The position numbers were made by a program, and so were the translations under genes. A DNA stretch of 64,000 nucleotides from Anseranas semipalmata (lineage: Eukaryota; Chordata; Aves; Anseriformes; Anseranatidae), in contig VXAA01002963.1 of assembly GCA_013399115.1 (NCBI GenBank), positions 1 to 64,000 on the forward strand, read 5' to 3'. This document shows positions 32,624-47,600 of this stretch, piece by piece. Position 1 is the stretch's first letter, and each line of letters starts with the position of its first letter. A model generated the notes under the pieces. That model had not been told where the DNA came from. It was given only the letters and a program-made list of their open reading frames with translations, and did no database searches.

Positions 32624-35600
32624 CTGTGGAAATACGTAAGGTTGCTTTCAGAATAAAACTTTCATCTTGTAACATACTTTGGATGAAAAGTAATTTGGTC
32701 TCAAATCTTAAATTCACGATTGATTGACACATGTAATTTATCAGAATCATTTTTAACTACACAGTTGCCAACAATTTAGAAGATTATTGTTACATTAATA
32801 ATTGTTTAGCAATTCTTACTGGTGTGAATATATAATTTGTTGTCCTAGATTCTCCCTTTCTCATCAAAGAATGAGTTAAGAAATTTTGTAGAGACAAAAT
32901 GACACAGAAAGGCAGAGCAGAAGGCAGCAAGCAAAACAGAGGGAATGGAGAAGAGATTAGGGGAGATACCTGAAGAGAATCCTGGTTTTCAGAGCGACTG
33001 ACAGGGGTATAGTCATGAAGCGAAGAGCTGTGCAGAATACCCATAGAAGCTGAACTCACCATGGAGGTGCCATGTCTTCTACTACTGCCACCTTCCTGAG
33101 TGTCTGTTTGGGCAATTCAAATAAATACATTTGAAGAATAAGTAAGAAAGCTTTCTCCACTATTATCTACTGACAGAATCTCTTGTCTTCCTTTTCTATT
33201 CCAGCTGTATAACGTTAGTCCTTTCTTCACTCTGAACTAAATAATCCCAAAACACTTCTTCTACACCAACTCTTAGGCAGTGGCAAAACACCACTTACAC
33301 TGTTATAGGAGTGACTGGTTCATTTGTGCCTTTCTGCTCTCAGTAGTATTCCTTCTCTCTTTGAAAGAATGTGGCATGCATGAGCGGTAAAATGCTTCCA
33401 AGGCACGCACACGAATTACGGAGAGTCCTGAAAAATACTGCACATTGCCTCTCTGTCCAACTTGCATTCTATATTTCCCTCTCTCAGTCTGTCACTCATC
33501 ATGATCTGTGTTTTTACAATTCTTTATGGAAAATGCTGCCAGAATGCTCTCAACCCCAAGTATAGGGGCTTGGATTTGTCCTTTTGCCTCTTTGCCTGTC
33601 ACACTTCATGTCCTTGCTAACACCCAATTTTCAGTGCCTTTCCACGATTAGTTAGGCGCTGGCCTGTAAGACACTATGGAAATCCAGTGTGATTTAGAGC
33701 TTACAATTAATTTTAGGCAAATGGGATGCATTTTATGTGTGGGATGCATTTACAGGTGGCTTAAAACCAAAGTTGGACCATTTCTCTGTTCTTGCAAAGA
33801 CAACAATTAATGTGAACATTAATTTTTACTGTAACATTGTAGCACAATTAAGAGTAGAGTTGTTAGTGCATACATCAGCAATCACTGACATTACTGTTCT
33901 CTTAAAACAACCAACAAAACAATAGAAATAAAATGCTGTTTCCAGAAAAATTACTCTGTAATAAAAATAAATACAACTTTTGAATTTGGAAAACGGCATT
34001 TTCTGCTTCAAAACTCAAAAGGAAATAAAGTGAGATGAACTAACTCTCTCTTGCATACGTTAACAGTATGCACTGTTCGTCACTATAATATCCAAGTGGT
34101 TAGTCAAAGTCTAGTCCTCAAACTAACAAGATTGCATTTTACTTGCAATAGGGAAGGATCAAAGCTCACCAGAATTCTTTTTACTGTTTCTAAAATAAAG
34201 AATGCATTTGTTTGCTTCTCCTCAGTAAAGGACTTCTTTTGTTTTTAAAGGACAAGCTATAGGGCTTAAGTTCATGAGACAGGGAGATGAGAATTTGTGC
34301 AGCATGGTTTAGAAGAATCAGAGTCAGAGTATGATTTGGATTTGAGCTATTTTTGTACCTTTGCAAAAGCTCCTGGCAGGACGGAGAGGCCCAGAGAGCG
34401 AAGTTACAGTGACCTTACTGCACTGCTAGCCATAGCACTGCTTGGAAGAGCAGCATGCTGGAAGTCATAGCCCATGGCAACTTGTCTCCGGGCTGTCCTG
34501 GCCAGTACAGGAGTTTCTGAGCAGGGTTCTGTAATGCAGCCTTATGGCTATCTTCCAGCAGTCCTGCACCAGGCGAAATCTCGTCTAGACTCACAGCACA
34601 ACTGGGCCTTTTAATTTGCATAAAAAGGCTGGTGTATAGATAAGACCGGCATATGAAATGCATGCTTTCCAAAATTTCTTCAGAAAAGCAAGCCTGCTCT
34701 AAATAGCTAAGGAGTCATTAGTGGGAAGATCAATGTATTTCTCTTTAAAAAGAGGAGCAGCCACAATAAAGTCAGCAACACTTCTAAAATCACATACAAC
34801 AGTGCAAGAGTAAGTCTTAATGTTGTATTCTGGAAAATATAACACTGTATTTGAAACATGTTTAAAATGCATCCATAGAAGAACACTGTGGTTGCTACTA
34901 GCAATTTCTGAAGTAGCAAGAGAGAATAAACAGCCCCAGGCAGGAGCATACCTAATGTACTCTCACTGGGGTCATCAGGATCTGGAGTATTACTCAGCAG
35001 GCTGTGCATGTCTCCGCGTCGACGCTGCCTGTGCCTCCTCCGATACTGAAATTCAGCATATTCCTGCATAAACCAAAGGTTACAAAATACAGGGCAGCAT
35101 GCAGTGATATTTTTCTGATGTAATGAGCGCCACATTTTTATAAAAAATGTGTGATTTTATAGTTTTATTATAAAATCACCTGTTTTCAGAAAAATAAATC
35201 ACAAGTTATATCATGCACTGCTTAAAACAAACAAACAAAAAACAACAAACAACAACCAGGTAATCCTAAATCTATAAAATAATGAATTAGCAACTAAAAG
35301 TACTTGAGGTATTACCAATATTTTAATACTTGCAAACTCCCTTTTTAAATAATTCCAAGTACACTTTTTTGTTTAAAAACTCTGATGCCAAACATTATAC
35401 ACACATACATACACACACACACTTTTTTTGTAAAAGTATACCTAGTGATTTTAGGACATAAAAGCAATCTGAGTTAGAGTGATAGGTTATGTCAGGGTCC
35501 TGTTGCCAGCGATGGCCAGTAGAATATACCCTTGGAAAAATACAGAAAGCCAGCAGATACATACTGGTACTGGTATGCTTTTCCCAGGCTCCAGGACACT

Positions 35601-38600
35601 ATAGTTCAGGAACTTCTTAAAGCACAGCTGATACTCTTCTACTGAGCAGTCTTTGATGGATTTTTATTCCATGAATTACAAATCTCCTATCTTTGCCTAA
35701 CCTGAGCTGTTAACGAGTCATACCATACAGATATGAACTCCTGTGGAATGTATTTTCTCATGGTGTATGTATTTACCAAAGACAGTTTATGTAACATTTA
35801 TGGGAAAGACTCACTTTTGACCACATTAGACTAAGATCCCAAGGGTTAATTATTTTTATACTTGGAAATAAATGTTTCCATGTCCATACCTTTGCTAATG
35901 TTAGGAGACTAATTTATTCTTGAAGGCAAATTTCCAGATATGTTTTTTGACTAGTACCTGACTATGTATTAAGGTCTTTCATTAATCTCAGTCATTTATT
36001 TACCCAAGGGAATAAAAATATACACACGGGTACTTCTTTTCAGAAAAGAATACTGCTAATTTCTTCCCAAAGACCCAACTTGGAACATCTGCAATCCAAA
36101 GGCTTCCTTTGGCCAAATAACTTGAGAAAGATAACATTACCACTAGTGTTCCTTTCTTACATTAAGTCTATGTCCCAGAATATCTCAGTATCTAAAATAT
36201 CTAAAACTTAAATCAAGAAATGTCATTTCTCTTACACAATGACCTTATTAATTTTAATGATATTGTGATGGCATGTTGTCTTTCTGTGAAGTGTTTCATA
36301 ACAAATTCTTATTCATAATGACACATACAAGCCAAAAAGATTTGTCACAAAATGATCAGTGTGGGAAGATTTTTATGTGTGTAAGAAGAAGATCCATGAA
36401 AATTGTAAGATCACAAAAATAACTGTACTGGACCAGATGAAAGGTCTATTTAGCCCAATATTCTGTCTTCAACAGTGGTTAGTGCTTGCTACCCTACGGG
36501 ACAGAATAAAAACCAGGGCAAGCACGAAGTAATTCTTCCCAAAAACATCCTTCCAGCCCCCAAGGAGCTTTGCAGTTTCCTAAATGGATGGCAGACCCCC
36601 AGACAACAGAAAATGAAATCTTGATATAAAACAATATAAATGAATTATTTAAAAATATATATAATTGTATCGCTATGAATCAGGTAAGGAATAAAGAGAA
36701 ATGATCACTGAACACTAAGATTTTTTAGTCATATCAGATCTTATCTTTCATGTGTTTGCAATAGAATCATAGATTTTACCAACAGCCACTTAACTATACT
36801 TTTGGTTGCTTTTTAATGCGTTAGATATCTCGATTACTACTGGTAAAATTTTATTTCTGATTACTTGTAACAATTTTATACATGTGAACAAAGGAGCTTT
36901 TATTTTATTGGGTAGGAACATCACGGTTTCACACAATGGCGTACAACAACCCACATTCTTTTCTAAAACCTGTAAGATTTTATTTTCTGTGATAACATGG
37001 TATTCACAGATGTTCTACTACTTGCCAGTAAAAGTACAGCTCTACATCAGAAAGTTTGTATTGAAAATCACTAAAATAAACAAAGATGACCATTATTAAT
37101 TCTACAAAATTCAATTAGCATAGGTGGTTGCAAGTATCTTTGATAGCTACGTAGCAAAGAAGCCAACTTGCATAATACAGTGTCACATTTAGGCAAATCA
37201 TAAAAACTTGTAAGCAATCATCTAAGCATGACTGCAATGACACCTGCTGCTAGACAGCTTATCAAGATAATGCTTATCAGCTTCTTCTTATACCCAGTTC
37301 CACTGATGATAAAATAGCATCACAATGAGTTTGGTATTATAAAACATGGAATTATTTCAAAAGAAAGGACTAAAGGAACTAGACAGGAGAAGCAAGTTGA
37401 TCTTTTGTAGAGAAACAAGCTATTTTCTCACCAGCATGATGCTCACCAACAACAATAGCAAAGGAAATATATAGAAAAAGTACATGGAGTTTTCCAGGAT
37501 GCTTTACAATGACTAGCTAAAAAGAAAACAGCAGCAAGGAAATGTTGGGATGAAGCTTCCTTCCTAACTGAATGCTTTAATCTAATGGTCTCAAAATATT
37601 AAATAAAAATTAAGATGATAAAGGAAAGCTTTATAGGAAGCTCCTCATATTTTAGCGCAGAGTCTTGAAGATTATATACTCATTCCCATATACAGATGGT
37701 GAAATATTCATTTTACCATTTTTAGTTTTCATTCTTGGTTAGATACCAGAAGTTTACCTAATTTGAGTACACAATTTCCATCCTACTTTAATACATAAAA
37801 AATAAAAAGAAACATTTCAAATGGTTAACAATATTTGGGTGTATACCTGTATGTTTTTGTTGGATTGTTACAATGAAGGATGGAAATTTCTTAGTCTTTC
37901 TCAAATTCTGCTGAAATAATGTTGCGTTGAAAAGTAATCTACACAATTTCATATATTTATTAAGGTTCTCCAGCACATAGAAACCAGTTTATATATAATT
38001 CTAAAACTGGTTATGTACTTGAAAAATGATGATGCCATCTTAAATAACTATATCCATGTTAATGTCACTGCACAGTTAGCTATACATATATTTCCTTCTA
38101 TTGTGAAATAAATAAAATAGTAAGCTTAAACCAACTTGAAATGCTTTAAATCAAAATAAGGAAGCTCTTCATGCAGACCACAGTCATACCTGTGTTTCTA
38201 GAAAATGCAGAACTAACTTAAAGATTTAAAAAGAAGTAGTTTACCTCAGGGGATGCAAATCCTAAATACTCCCAATCCCACGTTCCACCAGCAAAGCTAT
38301 AAAATTAAGAGATAAACCATAAAGCTCAGAGTTGGAACAAAGTATGAAGAATACACATAGCTTCAAAACCTACCAACATATAAAAATTCGTGCAACTGTA
38401 ACTCTCTTAAGTTAACAAGTCTTCTGCTTTAATTCTTACCTTAAAATTAATTTAGGAAGACATAAAATTATAATACAGTTGTTAACTATTCCAAAACTGC
38501 TTGATATTTCCATCAAATATTTATAGATTTTTGGAGCATATCAGGTATTTAGTGACAATTTTGAAGGAAAAAAGAGTGAAATGGAAGCCATGACATTTAA

Positions 38601-41600
38601 TCATTAATGTATGGGGAAGCAATTTAGGCTGCAAAATACAGAGCAGTAATTCTCAAGCATGTTTTTCCTTGGTTCACAAAGGTTATTGTTTGGATAGCTG
38701 AAGTCAAAATACTAAGGGTGAAAACACATTTTTAAACCATGTACTGTCCTCAGGGTATCCTGCATAACTGCTGCAATGGGAGAGGTGGGGTCAGCAGGAT
38801 AGTCCATGTAAGTAATTATGCCATGTAAATTCTTTGTCATGAAGTAGTAATTGAGTTTTCAAATTGATGTATATGTTAATGTATTTTAAAAAATTAAAAC
38901 TCAGTTTTATGTTTTTAGTTTGTCACCGTGAAAGACAGAAGTGCATGGTTTAAAATATAACTCCAGAAAACACTGAAACAATACTACTCAATTTGGTCAA
39001 TAATCCCTTTAAGTTTTGTTGTTGTTGTTCTTGTTTTTTTTGGTATTTGCTTTTTTTTTACTTTGTGTTTTAATTAAATGTTGATTTCAAATCACACTAC
39101 TTATTTGCTGACCAGCTACCCATGCTGACTTACACCATGAACCTAGTTCTGTAAGTGCTAAAGAAGTGGAAAAAAACAAAAACAAAAACAAAACCTCACC
39201 ACCCCAGTGCTCAAAGACACTTCTTGCACTGGACTTTTGGCACAATTTTAAGAGCCAGGAGAGGTTTCTTGTTTGCAATTTCATCAGCAAAATGGGAGGA
39301 TGATTAACAGCATGTGAGCATTGAGTCTGTGAAAAACTGGAATTCCATAAGGATCAAATGACAAAGAAAATGTAACTATCTGGTGATTTATGACCACCAA
39401 GTTTATCAGCTCCACTTTACCTTGCTGTCAAAGAATGACAAGGGATTCACCCACTTCGACAGCTACCAAATGAACTTTTTTCAGTTGCACAGTATTTTGT
39501 TTGGATTACCTGCGCCTGGGTGCTTCTGGTGAGTCTGCAGGAGCAACACCACGGGCCACAGAGGCCAAGAATTCTTGCCGCTTCTGCTGCACAAGACAAG
39601 CTGCACGGATGATTTTATGGCGAGGAGTCCGAAGGTAAGGCCTATTCACTTTCTGTGCAAGGTCCTCCGTGACCATTTCTAAGTCTGTCTGCAATAATTA
39701 ATAAACACAGAATAAAATACTTTTACAGTGAAATGAAAATCAGGCAGAGCTCTACACCATAAATACTGAACAGAACGATTTCCATTTTCCTGAAAATACC
39801 ATCCAGACAGAAGGCCCCTCAGTTCTCTGAAACACCAACTCTCAAATAATTGTTAAAACCGAAGAAATGACAGAGAACCCCCCTAGCAAGATGACCTGTA
39901 ATTGTTTGTTTTCTGCCTATCCATCTGTTCTTTCTTCTTTGATATAAAGTTACCAGAGACAGGAATCAATTTTTTATTTGGTGTTCATTATGTTGTCTGG
40001 AACAACAACCTTGATTCATCAGTAAAGACTTTGAGGTGGGTGATGACTAAGCCAGACTAAACTTGTCAGTGCATGCCTGGAAGCCTGCTCTATCAGGCCT
40101 GAAACTTTATCAGTTGCCCCAGATTTTCCATAGTGATTTGCGCTCTGGCTCCAATACTACTCCATACGTGCAGACACACACTCAAACCCCAGTTCCCCAG
40201 TTACTCCACGCGCAACAAGCCATTTGGGGTCTCCAGCCCAAAATATCTACCCTTCTAGCCTATCCCTTTATTGACCTAAAAGTTCTCCTCCAGCTTGCAG
40301 CAGGGCTTCCTCTCACACACACGTGCACTGAACATCTACAGGGGCCCTAAAGGAAAGGAAAGTAGGCAGCAGCCCCCACAGCTGAAGCCACCACCACCCA
40401 GGTATTCCCCCAGCTTTGCCCCCCACACACTCATCTGACAGTAGGGAAAGACAGGAAACCGGAGCTACAAAGGAGAAGACAACCTGACGGAAGATCCTCC
40501 CTACCCCAGAATAACCCCTGCCCCTGGTCCAGGCCTCCTCTGCAGCCTGGGAAGCACTGATGCAACTGTCTACTTGCTGCTTGCTGTTTTTTTGGGAGGG
40601 CTTTTTCTGGATTTGGGCTATGAAGCTTGCTCAAAATGAGAATTCAGCTAAAATGTTATCTTCAGAAAAGGAGGTTAACAGTAATAATTTTCCCTTTTTT
40701 TCCCCTTCCACCTGTCCTTACCCTTTTTCTTCTGCAGCCAAGTGTTGTTTTTCATTCATCTGAGAATTGAACTAAAAGCTACTGTGTCATAGAGTATTAA
40801 AAATGCATTAATTTTCCAGACTTGGTTACAAATACTATGTGTATCAGTTTTACACTACAAAAATGGAAACGAGACACTGATAACTAACACTACCAAAAAA
40901 GTAACATTAGGAAAGCAGACTATATGCATTATTACCTGCATAAGTTCAAATATTTCTTTCTTTGTGCTTTTAGGCTCCAAAAAGAATCCATATGGATAAG
41001 AACACTTGAGAATGCGGCGAGTTTTTAGAAGCTCCTGTACTGCATCTTCAATGAATGTGGTATCAGGACAGCCTCCCTCAGCTGTAAGATGATACAACAT
41101 TGTGAAAATATTTTCCTGCTGATGCCAGCATTTATTTTAGTGTAAGAGTTTTCTACCAAAAATGTGCACGTCAGCTAAATATTTTGCAACTAAACAGCAG
41201 CAGGTTCTCAATGAGTATGCAGTGTTCATACTACACGAAATAAGCACAGAATATTAGCTTCTCTCTTACTAATACTGCTTTCCCTTTGTCTTTGGAATAT
41301 ATAAAGATTTACTGTACATTCAGCTTTCATCCACTGCTCATGAATTCTAGTATTGGAGGGATCACATCACTCAGCAGACTGATGTGAGCTCTATTCAAAA
41401 TAAAAGGCTTAGCCGTAACACATTTGATTTGATTTCAAATTGAATTTGTAGTGTAGCAAATACTGACAAATTCTACTTACTTCCACTGAGAGCTCTACTC
41501 AACTGCTCCATCTTTTCTTTGGCTGTTTTTAGAAGGCGCTGTTCTAACTAGAACAAGAAAACAAATAAAATACAATAAGCTAATTATTTTTGGATGAATA

Positions 41601-44600
41601 AAATGGAAACGAGAATGAGCAAAAATTATTTGACCCATACCTGGTAGCTAAGTTCATGGTTCTTAAACCTTGTGTAATAGTGCATAAACCTATCCAGTTC
41701 TTGAAATCTTCTATGCTTCTTCTCAGCCTGGAAAATAATGGGAAAAGAAAACAAACCAAGACAAGTCTTACGGTTTAATTTAGCAACCATCATTAGATAT
41801 AATTACATAACTGTTTATATTCCCACTACAGGTAAAGCATTATATACAATGTTGACAAGTGCTATGTACAAAAAGACACAAATGTAATTTCTGGAATTCC
41901 CAAGCCTGCAGATACTGTAACTAAGAGTCAAGGCACTGTGTGTGCATACTATTTTTAAGCAGGCTTTTCAAATGCCAAAATTAAAACATGTCTTCCGTAA
42001 TGCACAGCAGCTAATTACAGTACCAGCACACCCATTTCACAAAAGGAAACAGTGGCACAGAGAAGTATATTGATTTGTCTAAAATCAACCAGTGGTTGTT
42101 ACCAAAGCCAAAAGAAGAACCAAATCTTATGCTTCTATCCACAAATAAGCAGTGTTTTCTTTTTGCTATATTTAACATTATATTTTTCCTTTTAAAATTC
42201 TGGTTGGGAAGAATTTTGATTGAACTTACCCTAAGCAGAAAATTGCAGCCTTAGAGCTATGTTTTAAACAAACACATTTATTTGTTACCTCCACTGTCAT
42301 CTCCTTGGACTGTTCCTCTACATGCTGAATAACCTCATAGCGAGTACATCTGTAATAGCCTCCAGTAGAAGAGCTGTGCTTCTTCCATTCTTCTAGGCAT
42401 ATCCAGCAAAAGTCATATTTGCACTTCAGAAAAACAGGAACAAGGGGAAAAAAAGAAAGAAGCTGATACATTGTAGGTTTGCAGTTCTGCATCATTACTC
42501 CTCCATGAAAAACTGCATTAACATCATTCTGAGTATACTTATGGTCTAAACAGAACTTCTGAGGAGCCTTCTTCGTATTTTATGTACTACAGAAGATCTC
42601 TGTTATCAAAACATGGAAATTGTCATTTTTACTCCTTGAATCCCAAGACTGTGTTGGACCCACAAGTTAAGTTTTAAGTGGATGAAATAAATCAAGTGAT
42701 AAATAGAGCTGATTAGGCCTGTCTTTTTTTGTCGTTGTTGTTTGTTTTTAAAAAAAAGTCCCATTTTTTAAATGACACAGAAACTGTTCATGAGAAAGGG
42801 TGAATTTTAACAAATTTCCTGGCTTTAAAGAGAGAAGTGAAATTCTCAGTAAGTTTAATTGCTAAATCATTAAAATGAAACAAATAATTTATACATGAAT
42901 ATGACTTTAACTGTAAAATGCTCAAATCAAACTAAATACTTTTGTTATCAAAATGCAGTTCTTCAAGTGATCTTTCTGCATTTTCTTCAGTTGTTGGTTA
43001 ATGAAAAACGTTCAGGATTTTGCCTTTTTTCCAAATTGGAAAGCAGTATTTTTTAGAATCCTGAATACTCTCCAGACAGAGAAGAACAGTTTTTCACTCA
43101 ATCCTAGTCTGTCTGTACAGTGATAAATATCAGCAGTTCAAGAGAGGTGCTGTTGAAATCTACTATTCTCATCTGCAACCCTGCTGGTATCTTTGTAGTG
43201 CAGTGAAAGTTAAAGAAGTGCTGACTTAATATCTGCTGTAATGTAGAAAGGGCACTTAAAACCTTAGAAGTGGCTAACTAACTTTATCTAAGAAGTTACA
43301 AAAAACATAAGCCTGAAGAACACAGAAAGCTTAGGTGAAAAATGCCTTCACTAGTATTTTTTTTCTCTTGTTTCCTAATAGCAATTCAAAATATGTGATT
43401 ACTGGTATTTTAATCATGTGGCATTTCTGATGCAAAATAATAATAGCAACTACTAAAGCAAGAGAGAAAAAAAAACAGAATAGAAACTTTGAAGAGTGAT
43501 TTCTTCAAGTTAAGCCTTTTCTGCATTTAGTGAGTAGAGAGCTTTCAAAACAGGTAACACCTTATGAGATCTGCCTTATCCAGGCTTCTCTGCATTACAG
43601 AAGATCAAACTGTATTATTTTCAACTCAGCACTGAATTCTCAGCTAGTTTATTTCAAAATAATTGGAAGCTGTTTATGGATGGATGTGCAAAAGACTTTA
43701 AAACTTGGTCATTCCTGTTCATTTTATGTTTTACAAATGAGCAAAGAAAAATCCTGAAAATGGAAGCAAAAATTTACATGAATTAATAAATACGAAGCCA
43801 TTAATATTATTATTGGAATTCAATAAATTAAGCCACATTTTTACTCTCTTTAATAAGTTTAACCTTTCCAGAAATACCTAGTCCATACCAGATGTGTTCA
43901 TAAGTAGTTGCTTTATACATTTAATTAAATACATTACACAATGAAATGAAATCCAATTCCTGCATTGTACTTTTGCTAATTTTGTCTCACCAGTGATGCT
44001 GATTTTCTTCTAAAAAGCAATGCAGACTAGGGTATTTCTTCCTGCCATTGTGCTGCACCTTCTTTGCTCTTAAATATGTTTTGAAGGTGCTTGCTAATAC
44101 AAAGTGGTAAGATGAGCGCTGAGAATGAAGTTTGAGAATAGTTGTGTTTAAAAGTCTTAAGTGTATATCACTGCATTATTTGCCTATCATTCAGAAACAT
44201 TGATAATAATAAGAAAAAAATTGTAGCAAAATTTTCAAAAAACAGTATGAAGCAAGTTGTTCCACAAGCAACAGAACTATGAAAGCTTGAGTTCCTATTA
44301 ATTTCTATGTATATGCTACTACTGCAATAATGCCACCTCTCCCAAATTATCTCCCTCCATGATCACTCCACCATATGTATCCTCTAATCTCTCACCAAAT
44401 CACCAAAAGCCTCCTCAATAACCCAAGGTTCACCCAATGTTCCTGGACCCTCCTCTAATACTTCACTCTCATTAGACATTCAAAAACACGTCCACCTGTT
44501 CTAACTCATCTGCCAAAACCCTGAACTCTGTTTTATTCACCTTCATGATCAGCTAGCCATGCGGCCGTACTGGCTGGGCTTAACAAATGACATGTGCTGC

Positions 44601-47600
44601 CTGGCCATCATCTGAGCCAAGCAGAAGAGGTAATTGCTGAGCAGGTAACTGCTGAGTAGGTATTTCAGCCCTTCTCTTGGTGGCAGCACAAATTAAGTCT
44701 CTGCACTACAGAGCTACCAAGTTTCATGAAATTTGCAGTGATTTATTATCTGCGAACCCCCTCCTGTATCTGGTTCAAAGCACCCAGGGGGTTAAAACAC
44801 TACTAGAGTTAGGGGAGTGAGAGACAGCAGGACTGCGTGAGCCTTGTTACCTTAGAAACCAGGCTCATAAAACAGTACGGTGCCTGCTTAAAGACAGAAA
44901 TGTGATTCTGTGACTGACGAGTATCCTCTCTACACCAAGGTACACACTAGCTGGTGAGAGGCAGTCGCAGCTCATCACATGGCAGGCCTGAGCAGAACTC
45001 ACTGCAGCAAAGGCAGAGGCTTTGTAACAGGCCCTTACTTCAGTGGAGGAAGAGACAAGCGAGGTGTCCGCTATACGTCGCACCTGAGCCCTGCAGTGGT
45101 CCCGAGGGTACCCTTCCTTTCCTTCCTCACTAGGCTGAGGGGAGGCAGCTTCTGTTTGCAGAGGTTTCTCCGCCACAAAAGGAAGCTGACTGTTTTAAGG
45201 ACACTTTAAGCTGTTTAAAAGGAACAACGTCGAAGAGGAGTATAACTACGGTTGTCAGCCAGTGCCTCAGGATGGTACTAAATTAAATTATCTATATTCA
45301 CCAGTGTTTAGTGGCCAAAGTCTTCTCAAGCCTTAAGCCATACTTTCATTCTATTGAGATGAGCTCAGTGACAACAACTGCTGTCAAACAACTGAGGAGG
45401 TTTTGATACATCCTGAACATTTTGTTACACTGGCTGAACATAAGCCAGCACTGTGCCCAGGCGGCAAGGAAGGCCAAAGGCAGCCTGGCCTCTGTAAGCA
45501 ATAGCGTGGCCAGCAGGGCTAGGGAAGGGATTGTTGCTCGGTACTCAGCACTGGTGAGACCACGCCTCGAGAACTGTGTTCAGTTTTGGGTCCCTCACTA
45601 CAAGAAGGATATTGGGTTGCTCGAGTGTGTCCAGAGAAGAGCAACAAAGCTGCTGAAGGGACTAGAGGAGCAGCTGTAGGAACTGGGGCTGGAGTAAAGG
45701 GGGCTGAGGGGAGACCTCATCGCTTTCTGCAACAACCTGAATGGAGGCTGCAGCAAGGAGGGTGTCAGTCTCTGTTCTCAGGTGACGAGAGATAGGACAT
45801 GAGGATACGGCCTCAAGTGGCTCCAGGAGAGGTTTAGATTGGACATTAGGAAGAACTTCTTCACAGAAAGAGTGGTTAGGCATTGGAATGGGCTGCCCCA
45901 CGGGGTGGTGGATTTTCCTGGAGGTATTTAAGAAAGATGTGGATGTGGCAGTGAGGGACATGGTGGATGCGGGAGTGTCAGGGGATGATTGGACTTGTTG
46001 ATCTTAAAGGTCTTTTCCAACCTAAATGATTCCATGATTCTACATCCCACATATGAGTTGTTTCAATATTGACACCAATACAATCCTTCTACAAATAACT
46101 ATTTCAAACACTCTTATCTCTGTTTACAGTCTGGAAAATTTCAAATTGTGCTGAATAACATACCTTTTTAGCACTATGGAACTTATGACCTCTTTTAATT
46201 TAAGAAGAAAAAAAAAAGAACAGCAAACTTGGCATAAGCTGAAGTGGAAGAGAATCTGTTCTCTGCTGCCACAAACAAACTACACCAAAAAACAAATAAA
46301 CAAACAAAAAAACAATCCTCAGCTTGTATCACAGAATTTGTGATGATCATATAAAGAAAATGGGATCTGGATAGCAATGCACACTAACACATTTCCAGAA
46401 AAATAAAGAGAATTACTTTCTAAACATCTTAGCTCTTTATTGGAAGCCAACTACGTCAAATACGTGCAACTTTCATATTTTTAATGATCCTCCTCAAACA
46501 GGTATTAGCTGTAGTTATATAAGATACTTCTGACATAAACAGTATGCTAAATATGCTGTTTTTAACTAATTTGAGAGAAGAAGTGTTTTCAAATTATACC
46601 GAACTCATGGCAAAAAATATTTTTTCTATTTCAGTAGCATAGTGCAAACTCATGACTAATTTTTTGGCTGCTGTCACCTATAAGTTTCTTTCTTTTGGAA
46701 TTACTCTTTCCCGTCTTTTCATTCCTACTGATTAATTCCTGTTAACAGTTTTCCATTTAAGCTTCTCTGTTTTGTTGCTATGTAGAGAAATAATGCAAGA
46801 TAAAAATGCAGTAAGGCAAAACATTTGTTAGACCTTACCTTTCCTTAAAATGTACCATCTTCTGCCAACTGAAAATATTCATTCTCTTCTACATTATTAA
46901 TGATGATTAAACTATCAATGACTTCTGTTCCCTTAAGTTTCATACTGTATTGCCAGTAATTGTCAGGTGTTTATGAAATCTTGATAATTACAGTGTTCAC
47001 CTGCCAGCCAGACAAATTTCACCAAATATGAAACATCTTCTAAATATATGTAACCCACCCTTTACAAATTACATAATTCTTGAAACAGGTTCCATTAGAT
47101 TTTAGGCATGACATTTCAGAGGTTTTGGACTTTTGTGCTCCTGAAATGTATATATGACACACACAACCTGAATTATGGTTTCACAACAAATTATACGAAA
47201 GGTCGTTCTTACCTTTGCACACTGCATGTGGTTGCAGCCCTCATTCTTTTGAATTGGAGATTTGCAGTTGGCGCATGGTTTGGAGTTAGTTAGTAACCAC
47301 AGACAGTTGGCAGCATCTTCATATGCCTCACTAACTCCCACAACTTTATGAGGGTGACAGGAGCATGTGGAGCATGCAAAAACAGAGAAGTTGAAATTGT
47401 AGTTGTTTAATCTTTTGTGAAAATCCAATTAGGAAAGTTTACTTGTTTCTTGATAGAATATCGTAATTCTTCAGTATATGTATTTCTCACATATATATAA
47501 AAATATATAATATCTACTCACTTATACATATTAAAGTAATATTACACATTATTTATGTATATTGTAGTATGTATAGCATATATAATATATAAATGAGAAA

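Noticed and set aside
44865..45176. 103-codon minus-strand ORF in the GC-richer patch
   Set aside because: No recognisable domain or splice context; noted only as part of an unexplained patch.
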